64,000 nt of DNA from Mycteria americana. Taxonomy: Eukaryota > Chordata > Aves > Ciconiiformes > Ciconiidae. Position 1 is the first letter of the stretch. Every line of letters begins with the position of its first letter. The notes under the pieces were generated by a model that worked only from the letters and a program-made list of their open reading frames with translations, ran no database searches and was not told where the DNA came from. Both the position numbers and the translations under genes were made by a program. Below, in pieces: positions 35,467 to 46,783 of this stretch. The DNA lies in contig NC_134379.1 in NCBI RefSeq assembly GCF_035582795.1, positions 2,046,001-2,110,000 of the forward strand, read 5' to 3'.

Positions 35467-35835
35467 GGGATGCACGCTGCTCTCCGTACAGCGTCGCCAG
35501 CGGTGGGATGCACACTGCTCTCCGTACAGCGTCGCCAGCGGTGGGATGCACGCTGCTCTCCATACACCATTGCCCGCACTGGGATGCACGCTGCTCTCCG
35601 TACAGCGTCACCAGCGGTGGGATGCACGCTGCTCTCCATACACCATTGCCCGCACTGGGATGCACGCTGCTCTCCGTACAGCGTCGCCCGCACTGGGATG
35701 CACGCTGCTCTCCATACACCATTGCCCGCACTGGGATGCACGCTGCTCTCCGTACACCATTGCCCGCACTGGGATGCACGCTGCTCTCCGTACACCATTG
35801 CCAGTGGTGGGATGCACGCTGCTCTCCGTACATTG
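35467..35835 (+). repeat. 38-bp minisatellite, about 9.6 copies
   Basis: Units begin GGGATGCACGCTGCTCTCC at 35467, 35505, 35543, 35581, 35619, 35657, 35695, 35733, 35771 and 35809, exactly 38 bp apart; the tenth is partial. Variable sites inside the unit occur in mixed combinations: G or A after CTCC, GCGTCG or CCATTG in the middle, and CCAGCGGT or CCCGCACT at the end. This is typical of recombination between copies. Because 38 is not a multiple of 3 and the unit lacks stops, long open frames arise on both strands; they are not genes. Confidence 0.95.
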
Positions 35836-36290
35836 AGCACAACTTCTACAAGCAAAAGTCCACCGGTGTTGGAGACTGGCATGAGGACCACTGCCTGCGA
35901 GCTTCACCTTCTCTGCAGCAGCGGAGAGAGCAGCAGTTTGACACCGAGCGGAAAACAAGTGGCCTGAACAGAACAGCTCTGCCACCCGACCTTGGTGTTA
36001 CGGTGGGTTACACAGGGTGAGACCTCCTCGTAGCCCAGGAGAAGACGAGGGCTGCATACCAGCGTCTGACCCAGGCACAGCACCCACCACGAGAGGCTCG
36101 GCTGGCAGCTCAGCAGGTCACCGCTTACAGCAGTTTGTGTTTCGCAGGTCCAGGCGTCTTCATCCAGCTCCCCTGGGTGACATGGGACGCTGAAAGCTCC
36201 TGTGATGGGTTAGGAGCCAGCAAGGACTTCTGCTCAGGCAGCAAGGTTACACCACACGATCGGCTGGAAGAGTTACAGATGCTCTCTGGA

Positions 36291-36318
36291 TAATAATAAT
36301 ATTCCATAATTATTATTC
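36291..36318. repeat. AT-rich imperfect inverted repeat
   Basis: TAATAATAATATT (36291-36303) faces TAATTATTATT (36308-36318) across a few bases. It can extrude as a small cruciform and probably grew from a TAA microsatellite. Confidence 0.6.
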
Positions 36319-39300
36319 ATCTGCTTACACCAGGCTCAGACCGCCGAGGGGTCCCTGCCTACTTAACCTTGGGTTGATGGATGCTCTGCTCTGGTGCCTA
36401 CAGCCCCGGGTGGGTGTCCAGAGACTGGGGCTCCGTTCCCAGGTAGGCACATCCTTCAACTTCTTTTGGGCCTCAACACCTCAATCTTTTAAATGGCATT
36501 AACAGTGTTTCCCTGTGCGATGAAGACTCATTCTCAGGCAGCATCCGACACGGGAAAGAGCTCGCCAGGACATGGGGACGGAGGTGCTGCAAGCAGGTAC
36601 GTGGGGCCACAGCTGCTTGGGGTAGGTGGCCTTGTGAAAACAGCACCTAATTCTCAATATTCCCTCAAGTCACGGTGTTTGCTTAGTAGAAAAGCAAATA
36701 CTCACCTCCCCCAAGATGCATCGCAGCCGTAGGAGCAAGTTTGTGCAGCTAGAACACGAGCAATGTAGTTACAGCCATGAGGAAAATCATCTCCTGGCTT
36801 TCAAACAGAGCAAATTTCATCTGGAAGACCTGGGAAGAGACTAACAAGGGATTGCAGCACTTCTTCTATAGAAATGCTTTTCTCTTTATGATGGCACTTT
36901 AACAAGAGCTTAATGAACAGCATTTTCTTGTTTTTGAGAGGCACAGACAGGCCAGATAAAGTTACCAATTCATTAGCATCCCATCATGAATGTAGCCTCC
37001 GTATTCCCCAGCCATATGGTCAGCACGATATGCTTCCAAAAAAACGGGGACATCTACAAAGGCTTTATTACCATCAGCCATCATGTTGAAGTAGCCTGTG
37101 GTTATATTGAGATGGGGAACATCTTATTTCAGGATCTTTTGGGTGTGAAGGAACACGACGTGGACTGGGAGGCAAGGTGACTTTGCAGGACGCGAGCATC
37201 CCTCTTACTGCAGGCAGGGCTTTAATCGGGATCACCTCTTGGTCCCGAGCAAAACGCCGTCTCCAGAGTGGATACACATCTCCAGGAGCTACCTGCCCGG
37301 GTGGGAGACACAGCATCTGCTTCCATCTCTCTCCAGATAAATTCCCCCTATGACTAATTAAACCTCCCATCAGGCTGAACTGTGTGTCCAGCAATTAGCC
37401 ATATCGGAGCTGAAACCTCAGCTAGCCAAGGAGAACGGAGAGGTTCTCCCCATTCCCACTACGTGCAGGCCCAGCAACCACAAGCAGCATCTGCGGATGG
37501 CATTGGGTGGCCATAAATAGACCTTAAGCGACCATATGCAGCTGCTGAAAGCAGTAATCTGTAAAAGACACTCCTTGCTCTCACCGAGGCAGGCACAGTG
37601 CACGAAAACCCGCATGAAAAAGCACCCAACACCAGCGCAGCTAACAGGAGCAGACCGAGGTGACAACGGACCACGGGGCTTCTACGGGTTTTCTTGGAGG
37701 AGCAAGGGAATTTGCTTTGACGCGCGTGGACCAGCCCAAACGGCTGGAGACCCCCGCAGAGGGGCACCCGGTGGAGCCTGCGCCCACCTCCCTCTGCCCA
37801 CGCACGGCCTGGGGACACGGGGACACTCGTCCTCGGAGACCCCAGGTGGCATCTCCCAGCCCTCCTGAGACCGAAGCCACCTCCTCGTCTCTCAGCAGCA
37901 CCAAAACCTGCATCGGGGTCCCCAGTGCCACCGGCGTGTTTTCTAACAAGCAAATAACTTCTTCCTTACTCTGGAGCTCCGTTTGCAGTTCAGCGAGACT
38001 CAGCGGGAGGGTTTGCGCTCCTCCTGCATTACCCGACCTGTGTCAGCATTTTATTCTGCAGCCCTGTAGGTTTTTTAGTTAAAAAAAAAAAAAAAAAAAA
38101 AATCAGAGGCGTTCTCAAAGCTTTAATGGCTTTGAAAACAACACAGAGAGTTCTCTTTACTGCAGGAGAGGTTAATGATCTCCCTCTGCTACGGAACTAA
38201 ACTGGACATCATAATAAATAATCATAATAAGATATAAAGTATCACCTGGAGTCATTCAATACGGAGAACAGGTAGGAGTTACGATACATTTCCATTATTC
38301 AGAGTAACTGCTAGGTGTGAAATTTTCAAAATAAAGGTAGTCAATTAAAAAACGAAAAGCAAAAGCCTGCCGTTACAATATTACTTAAACAGAAAGAGAC
38401 GATATCTTGTCTTGCCTGGGAAGACCGAATGCTCTGGCTCCCGGCTGGGCTGCAGCCCTGCGGCTGCAACGCGCAGAGGTCCCCTCTCCTCGCCGCTCTC
38501 CTTCTCCCCGCAGCCCAAGACGAACCGCCGGCAGCGTGACGCCGCGCAGCCCCGCCGCCGCCGCCCGCGGTGGCCCTGCAGGACCCGTCTGGGTGGCTGC
38601 CCTGCGCGGCCAGGGCCGAGCACCTCCTCGGTCGCTCCGAGCTGGACCTTCAGGCAGAGGAGCAGCGGCGCCAGCCCACGGGTGCGGTGACAAAGCCCAC
38701 CAGGGCAGCCCCATCGCCCAGGGCACCACGGAGCTCCCAGCGACGCTCGTCTTCCGAGGTGCCTCGCCTGAGCACGTCTCGGAGGGCCTGATCTTCAGAG
38801 GGCAGACAGGTCTTTCAGACAGCTCCTCTCTCAGGGCTCCTCGCTTCAGGACGACTGCTCGCGGAGGTGCCGCTGCCTCGGCTAGGTTTCCGCACACGGG
38901 TTTTATCCAGGCACGTCCAAAAAGACGTTTGCATTGATTGCCAGCAGGTACGGAAGCGATCTTACAGGAGCGTCCTTGTGCGGGTTCGTAAAGATCAGAA
39001 ACGCGTCGCTCAGGCTCCGCGGCTGCTCTGCCCCATCCCTACGCTAGACACGAACGCGGTTTTGCTGTTTGCAAAGCCTGGGGTGACACGACGGGTACCT
39101 GGACTCCAGTGGAAAACAGGGTTTGAGCACAGAACAATAAAAACTCCACCGGAAACATCAACTGCAGCACCGGGGAGCGACAGGACCTTACAAACCTCAG
39201 CGCAAGCCGGGGGCGACGACCCGGCCGCCCCCACCCTGCCCGGCGCGCGGAGCGGGAGGCAGGAGCCGATCCATCACCGGCGGCAGGAGGTGTCCCCAGC

Positions 39301-41821
39301 GCGGTGTTGGCGAGGGGAGGGGGTCGGAGTTCATCTCAAATGGCATTAATCACCTTCCCCGAGGCTCTGCGCGGGCTGGACAGTCCTATTAATCAGAGGC
39401 GTATCAGCCCTCCGGCCCGGCCGGGGCCCCTTTGTGTGGGTCCCTTCCCATCACAGACAGATAAGATTATCAGTGACGAGCGAGACACCCATTGAGTAAC
39501 ACCCGCCTCAAAGAATGGGATTTTTCTTTTTTTATTTATCCCCCTGTCTCAAAGATGAGCTGTTTCTTGTCTCGTCAAACCGCATCCTTTTCTTTAAAGA
39601 ACCAGCTTTAAGAATCCAATTTGTCAAGCTGGACAATCATTTGAGAATCCATAAAAAGCCTTGGTGACTTTATCAAAAAAAATAAATCAGAAGGTTTTAA
39701 ATGGTAACTGAAAGGGATTTGAAAATAGGTTGAGTGGCCTACATCAATTAATCTTCAGAGAGCCGGGCTTAGTGAAGCTGAAGTGGTGAGAAGTGTCAAA
39801 GGCTAGTAACTGGGCTTGAGGAAATGGAAGTTATCGATATTTCTCCTCTCCTTTTTCTCCCTTTTCTTCTTCCTCTGCCTCTTCAGAACACGGTAAAGCC
39901 CTATCCCCTGCCACGGGGCACTGCAAAGCCAAGAAGGACCGGGTGGCCAAGCCAAGAAGGGGTAGGCGGCCAGGCCCGCTCTTTCCTGGTGGGATTTTCC
40001 TGCGGTCGTTCCCGGTGCCGTGAACGGGGGCCACACCCGCTCCCCCACCACCGTTTCAGGTCCCCCACCGTCGCTGCCGGCGGCTGCCGGAGCTCTCCTC
40101 TGCCCCGGCCGCAGGGACAACGCGGGAAGGAGCCGTCCGACACCGCTGCCGCGTACGCTCGAAGGCAGCCGGGGAGTCCCGAGGTGCTTTACGAAACCTG
40201 GAGGTCCGGCCGCCTCCGCCACCAGCCGGGGCTCAGCTCCGTCCGAGGAGGGAGGAGAGGAGGGGAGAAAAAGCTGAATAGCCCCAGTGCAACCCTGGGG
40301 CCCCCGCAGAGCATTGCAAACCGACAGGACCACCGCAGGGCTTGCACGACAAAATGAAGCAGCTGGTAAATGAGGTATTTGGCTGAACAGATACAGTGCC
40401 CTGGAAGAGCGATGGATTTCCCCACACGCCTAACGAGAGCGGACAGCCCCGACCGCGCTCCGCTTTCCAGCGACGCTGCCGCCCCGAGAGACACGCGGCC
40501 AAGGGACGGGGCGTAAGGATGCTGAGCCCCACGGAGCACAATCAAGAACTAGAGAGACCTAGGGGACACAGGCATGAAACCAACGGACTGGAGAATTTCT
40601 TATTAAAAAAAAAAAAAAAAAAAGACCTTGGGAGGAATCAAAACGCTGGCGTAGAGAAGGGACACGCTGCCACTCTCTGGTACCGAGAGCAGGATGCGAG
40701 GAGCTCCAGATGGCTTTTTGTTTTAGTGCAATAAAAAATTTGACCTGACGGGCAAGCGTGGTGCTGGATAATAATAATAACACAAATAATTTCCTTAAAA
40801 AAAAAAAAAAAAAAAAGAAAGGAATTTAACAGCGCAAAGATATCTTCATTTGCTGCAAAGAAAAGAGACTATCTGTTACTTACTGCAGTTGGGAGCGTGC
40901 TCACGAGCTTTCAAGCGGTATTTTGTTGCAGAAGTATAATATAAGGACGCTTTACTCGCTTTCCAGTCTGGGGAAATAGATCTGACTTGGAAATCGGCCA
41001 GAAGGGCTGTAAATTAGGGCTCTGAAGCGAAGGTGATAACTTTGCCAATTAAATATGGATGTGATTTTTTTATTCCCCTCTCCTTCCCCTGCATACTTTT
41101 GCACTGTCATTAGGCGATGATATAAAGACATAGGCCTCCTGGTGCAGCTTAATTGCTCACATATACAAAAATGATGAGCTCTGTTGCACTGCACGAGTAC
41201 TGCCTCGGCTACTTGCCGCCTTATTAATAGGCGATACCGACGTGAGTTTAATTCTTCTGCCCAAGGAAAACCAGAAAGATAGCAAAGCCCTCGTTCAGCA
41301 ACGTACTTCAGCGCTCGCTAAACTGCTCTGCTGAACAGCGATGGACTTAAGAGCGAGCTTGTATTTAATCACACAGTTAAAGTGTTTTGCTGAGTTGGTG
41401 CTCGGTGCACCGGAGACAGGATGGACTTCCTATTAAGTGCTCTTTTATTTCCGTATCCTTGCAATTGTCTTTTTTATTGATACACCACGCAGACGATGCT
41501 GTGGTTTGCAATCTGCTGCCGACTGGTTTCTAGCCCAGGTTGAAGCCCGGGCAAGCTGAGGACAAAAGAGGCGGTGGTTTTAATTCGCGCGGACCTCGGC
41601 ACTTCAGAGCAGGACGGCCCGCGGGGAGGGCTCTGGGCTGCCTTCCCCGGGGACGGACGTGCCCCCGGGCAGCCCCAGACGGAGCCTCCAGGGCAGAGAA
41701 ACCTTCAGCACGTGGGGTGGCCAGGGACGCCTGGCTCGGAGGAGAGCGGGAGGGAGCGCGCGGGCACGGAACACGGCGGGCGGGAAAGGCCGAAACCCGG
41801 GTGGCCAAAGGATGCTGCCTG

Positions 41822-41932
41822 TTATTCTTATAATAATAGTATCATTAATAATATATTATATATTAGTATATATTATTGTTCTATAATATGTTATTAATAT
41901 AAGTTAATAATAATAATAATAATAATAATTCA
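41822..41932. repeat. AT-rich microsatellite region ending in (TAA)n
   Basis: About 110 bp composed almost only of A and T, with imperfect TAA and TATA repeats and self-complementary segments, ends in about eight TAA copies. It lies between a GC-rich stretch and ordinary unique DNA. Confidence 0.85.
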
Positions 41933-42504
41933 ACCGTTGGGAAAGCAGTGTTACTGCATGTTTTCAGTCTTCACTTCCTCAACAGCCAATAAGTCGCTCC
42001 TAAAAATCCACATTTGTATCTGCTTTGTAACAGCCTCTCTAGGGGAAAGGTTTTAAAGGGATTGACTCTCTCCCCAAAAAAATGGGGAGAGCCACCCTCC
42101 CGTCTGCATGAAAAGCAGAGGGGCACAGGCTCGGAAAGCCCGGCCGCAGGGCAGGGGATTTGCATTTGCATCTGCCCGGGCTCTGGAGGCCAAGTTCCAT
42201 TCCCAAATAAGCTGTGATTAGCACGGGAGGGAGCGGAGCCGGGAGGGGAGGCTGCGACTAAATTGATGGCAACAGAAAAAGCAGGACGTACAAATGGCTT
42301 GCGAAAAGGTGTGATGAGATGTGACTGCCCTGGGTCCTGGGACTGGAAAGAGCAAAATGGGAAAAGACCACCTGGACGAAGAGAAAGTGCTTCTGATTGC
42401 TCGGGGAAAAACGGAGTTAAAGATCATTGGAACGGACAAGGCAATCTGGCGGCAGCGCCGCGCTTTGATTGCTTCCAGGGTGATGGAGGGGCGCGGGTGG
42501 GGGG

Positions 42505-42620
42505 CCGCATCCCTCCCGGGGCTGCGCCCATCCCGGGGCTGCATCCATCCCAAGGGCTGCACCCGTCCCGGGGGCTGCATCCCTCCCGGGGGGCTGCACC
42601 CGTCCCGGGGGGCTGCCTGC
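42505..42620 (+). repeat. GC-rich minisatellite, unit about 18-20 bp
   Basis: About six degenerate copies of a unit like GGGGCTGCATCCATCCC, with length changes in the G-run. Open frames across it give Gly-Cys-Ile/Thr-Pro repeats with no family resemblance. Confidence 0.85.
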
Positions 42621-44138
42621 TGCAGAGGCAGGACAGAGCTGGTCACCATCATGGGGCATCATCAGCCGGAGGGGGTGACGTGCAGGCACAAGGCTCCCGC
42701 CACAGCAAGGTTTCGGGGTCGTGCGAGCGCTGGCAGCCCCAGTTTTGCCAACTCCCCTTTGCAGAGGACTAACTCTACAAACCAGAAAGCTCAGACCCAA
42801 GTTAGGCGCTGCAGGAGAGCCGGGGGCCACCCTGCCCAGCCCTGGCTCTGCGTGGGAAGCAGAAGTGAACCGAACCGTTATGGCGTAACTCAAAGCCCGG
42901 GTTGGGACGGACCCCCGCGTCTCCCCCCGTCCGAGGACCTCAACCCCAAGTGATGCCGCTGCGCATCCCAGGAGTACATGTGCTCTGGGCTTTGGATTCA
43001 CACACCCAAAGATTTTCTAAAGGTCATGCAAAGGTTACCACACAATTAACGTGTTGGATCAGCACGCTGGCTCCGTTTGCCTCGTTTCCAAAGTCTGAAG
43101 GCTACCGGGCAGCTCAACAGCACGGCTTGAAAGGCTCCAGTTCCCCCCGCGCGTTTGTACCGACACCTCAGTCCTAAACCGCGTTCCAACGCACAGGGAG
43201 ATTGCAGCGATGAAGATAACAAGAAATAACGATGTGTCCATTTCCTCTACCTTGGGCATTTTTAGGTTGTCTCATCTCCGAAATGAGCCAATTTGAGCAT
43301 TTTGCATGGTGACCTGTTGGACCTTCTCTCGGTGACAGGCAGACGGTCGGGTTTGCACGCACACAAAACCTCTCGTATCGTTAGACAGGCTGGTACCCAA
43401 CCACTGCTCTATTTTCAATTCACGGCTTGACCCAGCCTTCTCTAGCTAATCTGCCTGAAGCCCTCCAAACTCCTGCGTTTCAACAGGGGAGGCAGAGCCC
43501 CAGGAAGATGGAGCATCGAGTTTTCTCTGGGTTACCGAATAAATCAGCAGCAGGTTCTCTAGCTGTAGGGTTAGCATTACGCGCAGTACACGCAGAGATG
43601 GACGGTTTCAAAACAGGCATAATATATATATTTTCAAATGTGCCTACTCAAGTTATTAATTACATGTCTCGGGTTACTAAACACAAGCAAATTAGGACGA
43701 TTTCCTTCCCAGCGTCGCAAGCCCGTGGTTTGCCGTTCCCTTTCACTCAGGAGTTTCATTAGCCTTTCTAGATGATTTCCCTGTCAGGCTTCCCATGTAC
43801 GAGCACGGTTTCCCAGCTCCCAGCATTTAAATCCACCCAATCTATTCTCATTGCAACTCAAAGTGCTTCACAAACTCCTTTACTCGTACTGCAATTTCAC
43901 ATGCCTAAATACTGGGTTTAATAGTAGTAGCAGTGCTCCTAACGCTGCTTCAAAATTAAATGAGCCAGAAGAAAAAACATTCTGAAACGTTTTCACTTGG
44001 GCATTTATATTTTGAAGGACATTTTAAAGATGGAGAACATAACCTGGCTCCTGCTGATGTTCATGAGGATTTCATCATTTGCTTGAACGAGGAATAACAA
44101 GCGAGTGTTGGAGTGCAGCAAGGAAAGGAGGTGAAGTC

Positions 44139-44188
44139 TGATAGGACATCAAGAAGATGCATTTGATAGGACATTAAGAAGATGCAAC
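44139..44188 (+). repeat. 25-bp tandem duplication
   Basis: TGATAGGACATCAAGAAGATGCATT at 44139-44163 is followed directly by a second copy at 44164-44188 with a few substitutions (ACATTAAGAAGATGCAAC). Two copies only. Confidence 0.9.
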
Positions 44189-45634
44189 TCACTTTTCCAG
44201 TCACCCCGGACGTCCCACAGAGCAGGGCGGGCCGGCGGCCTTGGAGGTCCTGCGTTGAGAAAATAAAGAGCCGTTAGCAGCAGCAGATGGAGACCAAGCA
44301 ACCTCGCTTATACCAAGAAATTGCAAAAGCACGTGCATTTTTTAAAAGCTGCTATTGCGGAGGGCCCCACCGTAAAGCCGCACACGAAGTACCTCAAGTG
44401 CGGCACTAAGGAGACGTTCCCAAAATAAGGAACAAAAATGCCACTGGACCCATGGCGGGAAGGACACCGCAGGACACCGTGAAGGCAAACCGGATCTCGG
44501 CCTGGACACCAAACTTTCCTTCCCTCCCAGGAGGAGACACAGGAGAGTCTGGATTTCCTTTCAGCAAACTTCCAGGGTTTCACAGCCCGTGGAAGCCACG
44601 TGAACAGAGCGGGACGTGAGGCAGCAAAAACAAAAAAAAAAAGGAGACGCTGAATAAAAGAGTTTGCAAACGTCCGATGGTCAACCCAGCGTGAAATCCG
44701 GACTGCGACGCGCAGCGGCAGGAACACCTCCGCCTTCCCCAGCTCACCCAGGGGAACTCGTACACGTGCGAAGGCACCTCTTTCTTAGGTATTTCTTAGA
44801 TATTACGTGGTTGATGAAGGTATTTATGGCGGGTAGGTTTGGTTTCCTTCCAACACCGCTTGCTAACACCTGAAAACTGGTGGGTGCTGGTGGATGCTGG
44901 GGGTCTGCCCCTGCCCGGGACCCCCTCGTGCGCCCGCCCTGCCCCGCGGAGCCGGAAAGGAAAACAAACAGCGGCAGAAAGCGGAAAACTTTCTGTCTCT
45001 CTCCTGTTAATTATGATCTTATTTTGCACAGCGAACCTGTCATTCAGCCTTCTGTAATGGATAGTTTCTATTTCAATTCTCCCTCCACCCTATTATCTTT
45101 TATAAAATTCAGCCGGGCCAGGTGATGGATTGATAAGGGACGGTCTCGGCGGGAGCCGGCTCACTCAGAATGGCTCTCACGCGCGCCCAACTTCTGTATC
45201 TTTTTAAATATTTCAGTTGTTTGAGATCTTTATTTCACATTTCGATTTCCTGTAGTACAGTAAATTTATCTTAGTCACCCAGTCAAGTTCTCTCCAAGCC
45301 CCTTATCTTCTCCTCCTCTGTACAACGGAAAGCACCTACATTATCCGTGCTGCCAATAACGCCAGCCGTGGCAATCCACAGCCCGCGCCGACCAGGCGGC
45401 AGCCCAGCCCAGAGGAGACCTTGGCAGCCCCGCGCTCGTCGCCAGCTGGAAGTTCACCGCTCCAACCCGGCAGTGGCTCCTGCCAGGGTGAAAGCCGTCT
45501 CCCATTTGGCCAGAGAAGCGCCCGGGGCTGCCTGCGGACCCGAGGGATGGGGGGGCAAGGGCAGCCGCCCCTGTGGGTGCAGTCCGAGGGATGCTCGTCC
45601 CCACCCCGGGCATGGCCGAAGAGGCCGAGCTACA

Positions 45635-45660
45635 TCCTCCTCCTCCTCCTCCTCCTCCTG
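45635..45660 (+). repeat. (CCT)n microsatellite
   Basis: About eight to nine perfect CCT units. Translations show polyserine or polyleucine runs that are not evidence of a gene. Confidence 0.9.
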
Positions 45661-46764
45661 CTGCTTCTCACCGGCACCTGCCGCCTCCCCAGCCTCTGCT
45701 CGGGAACGGCTGCAATGCCTCGTCCCGATTATTCTGAAAGCAAATACTGGCCTCGGTTTTTAAGCATATCATAAACCTGCACAACCACCTCCTGATTTTA
45801 CCGTCTATCGAAACAACACCGGAGCTTCCCTTGGGCTTGGGAGAACTGGATCAGGCCCCGGGAGAGGCTCCTGGGAGACCCCAGCCAGCCACCGGCTACA
45901 GAAACCGGAGCCGGGGCCGACAAGAGCAGCGCAGCGGCCATGCGCGCAGGGCAGACCGAGAGGGTCTGGTTTCGGCGTGCTCAGGGGAGTCCGAGCACGG
46001 GGCTCTGACATCGGGACGCCGACACCGGGACGCCCTGGAAGAGCAGCGCCGCGGCACCGGGGCTGCCTGCGTGGGGGAAGGAGTTAAGGCAGCTTCTCCC
46101 GCGGTGCCGGCTGGCAGCCCTGCCGGCGCGGAGCATCGCACAGCACGGACAGCCGTGCAGGACCCTCCACGTCAGCGATGACATTTGAGAGTATATAAAA
46201 ATCCCGAGACACGCGGCTCCTCCGTGCTCCCTCCGCCCAGCCCTCGCCTCCCTCCCCTGGCCTGGAAGGTCCCACGGGCAGCTCCGCGCAAAGGGACAAA
46301 ACAAGGAGGACGCGGTGCCGGGGACCCCACGCCGAGCCTTCCCCTCCTCGCCGATGCCGGGAGGGGTTCGGCATCGCCTCCATCCCCGCGGGGCAGCAGC
46401 CGCAAGGAAAAGCCCAGCTGGGGCCATTCGGGACGGCCTCAAGGGAGCGGCTCCGACCGGGTGCTCCCAGCAGAGGGGTCTGCACCAGCCAGCAGCCCTG
46501 GCAGGCCCGGGGCTGGCAGGCAGAGGTCACGAACACAAGGACGTATCTTCCTCCCCCAGACCACAGAACGTCACGTATCTCGACAGCAAGGAGCAGAGAG
46601 CACCCCGCACTGCCGTGGGAAACCCCCGCCTAATGGCACCTTCGTCATCCCCGGGGCAGGAGTCGGGAGCAATCAAATAAAAATAATAGTAAAAAACCCC
46701 AACAAACAGCTAAAATAAAGCCACCTTCTCGCTCTTCCCACTCGGCAGCGCCGAGCCACGATCA

Positions 46765-46783
46765 GGCAGCACCCCCTGGTGCC
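46765..46783 (-). promoter_or_regulatory. CTCF-like motif
   Basis: CAGCACCCCCTGGTGCC matches the reverse complement of the CTCF core (CCACCAGGGGGCGC) at nearly all strong positions, including CCCCCTGGTG. It lies roughly in the middle of the gap between MSI2 and MRPS23, where an insulator or loop anchor would be reasonable. Occupancy is not shown by sequence. Confidence 0.4.

Noticed and set aside
35467..35835. CRISPR-like regular repeat
   Set aside because: The units are directly adjacent with no unique spacers and lie in a vertebrate genome; this is a minisatellite.
35109..36020. 303-codon open frame on the + strand
   Set aside because: It is generated by the stop-free 38-bp minisatellite. 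Other frames on both strands are equally open and the peptide is only the repeat translated in rotating frames.
42321..42953. 210-codon + frame with a seemingly protein-like beginning
   Set aside because: Its middle is the GC-rich 18-20-bp minisatellite and an overlapping frame and an opposite-strand frame are equally open; no known domain.
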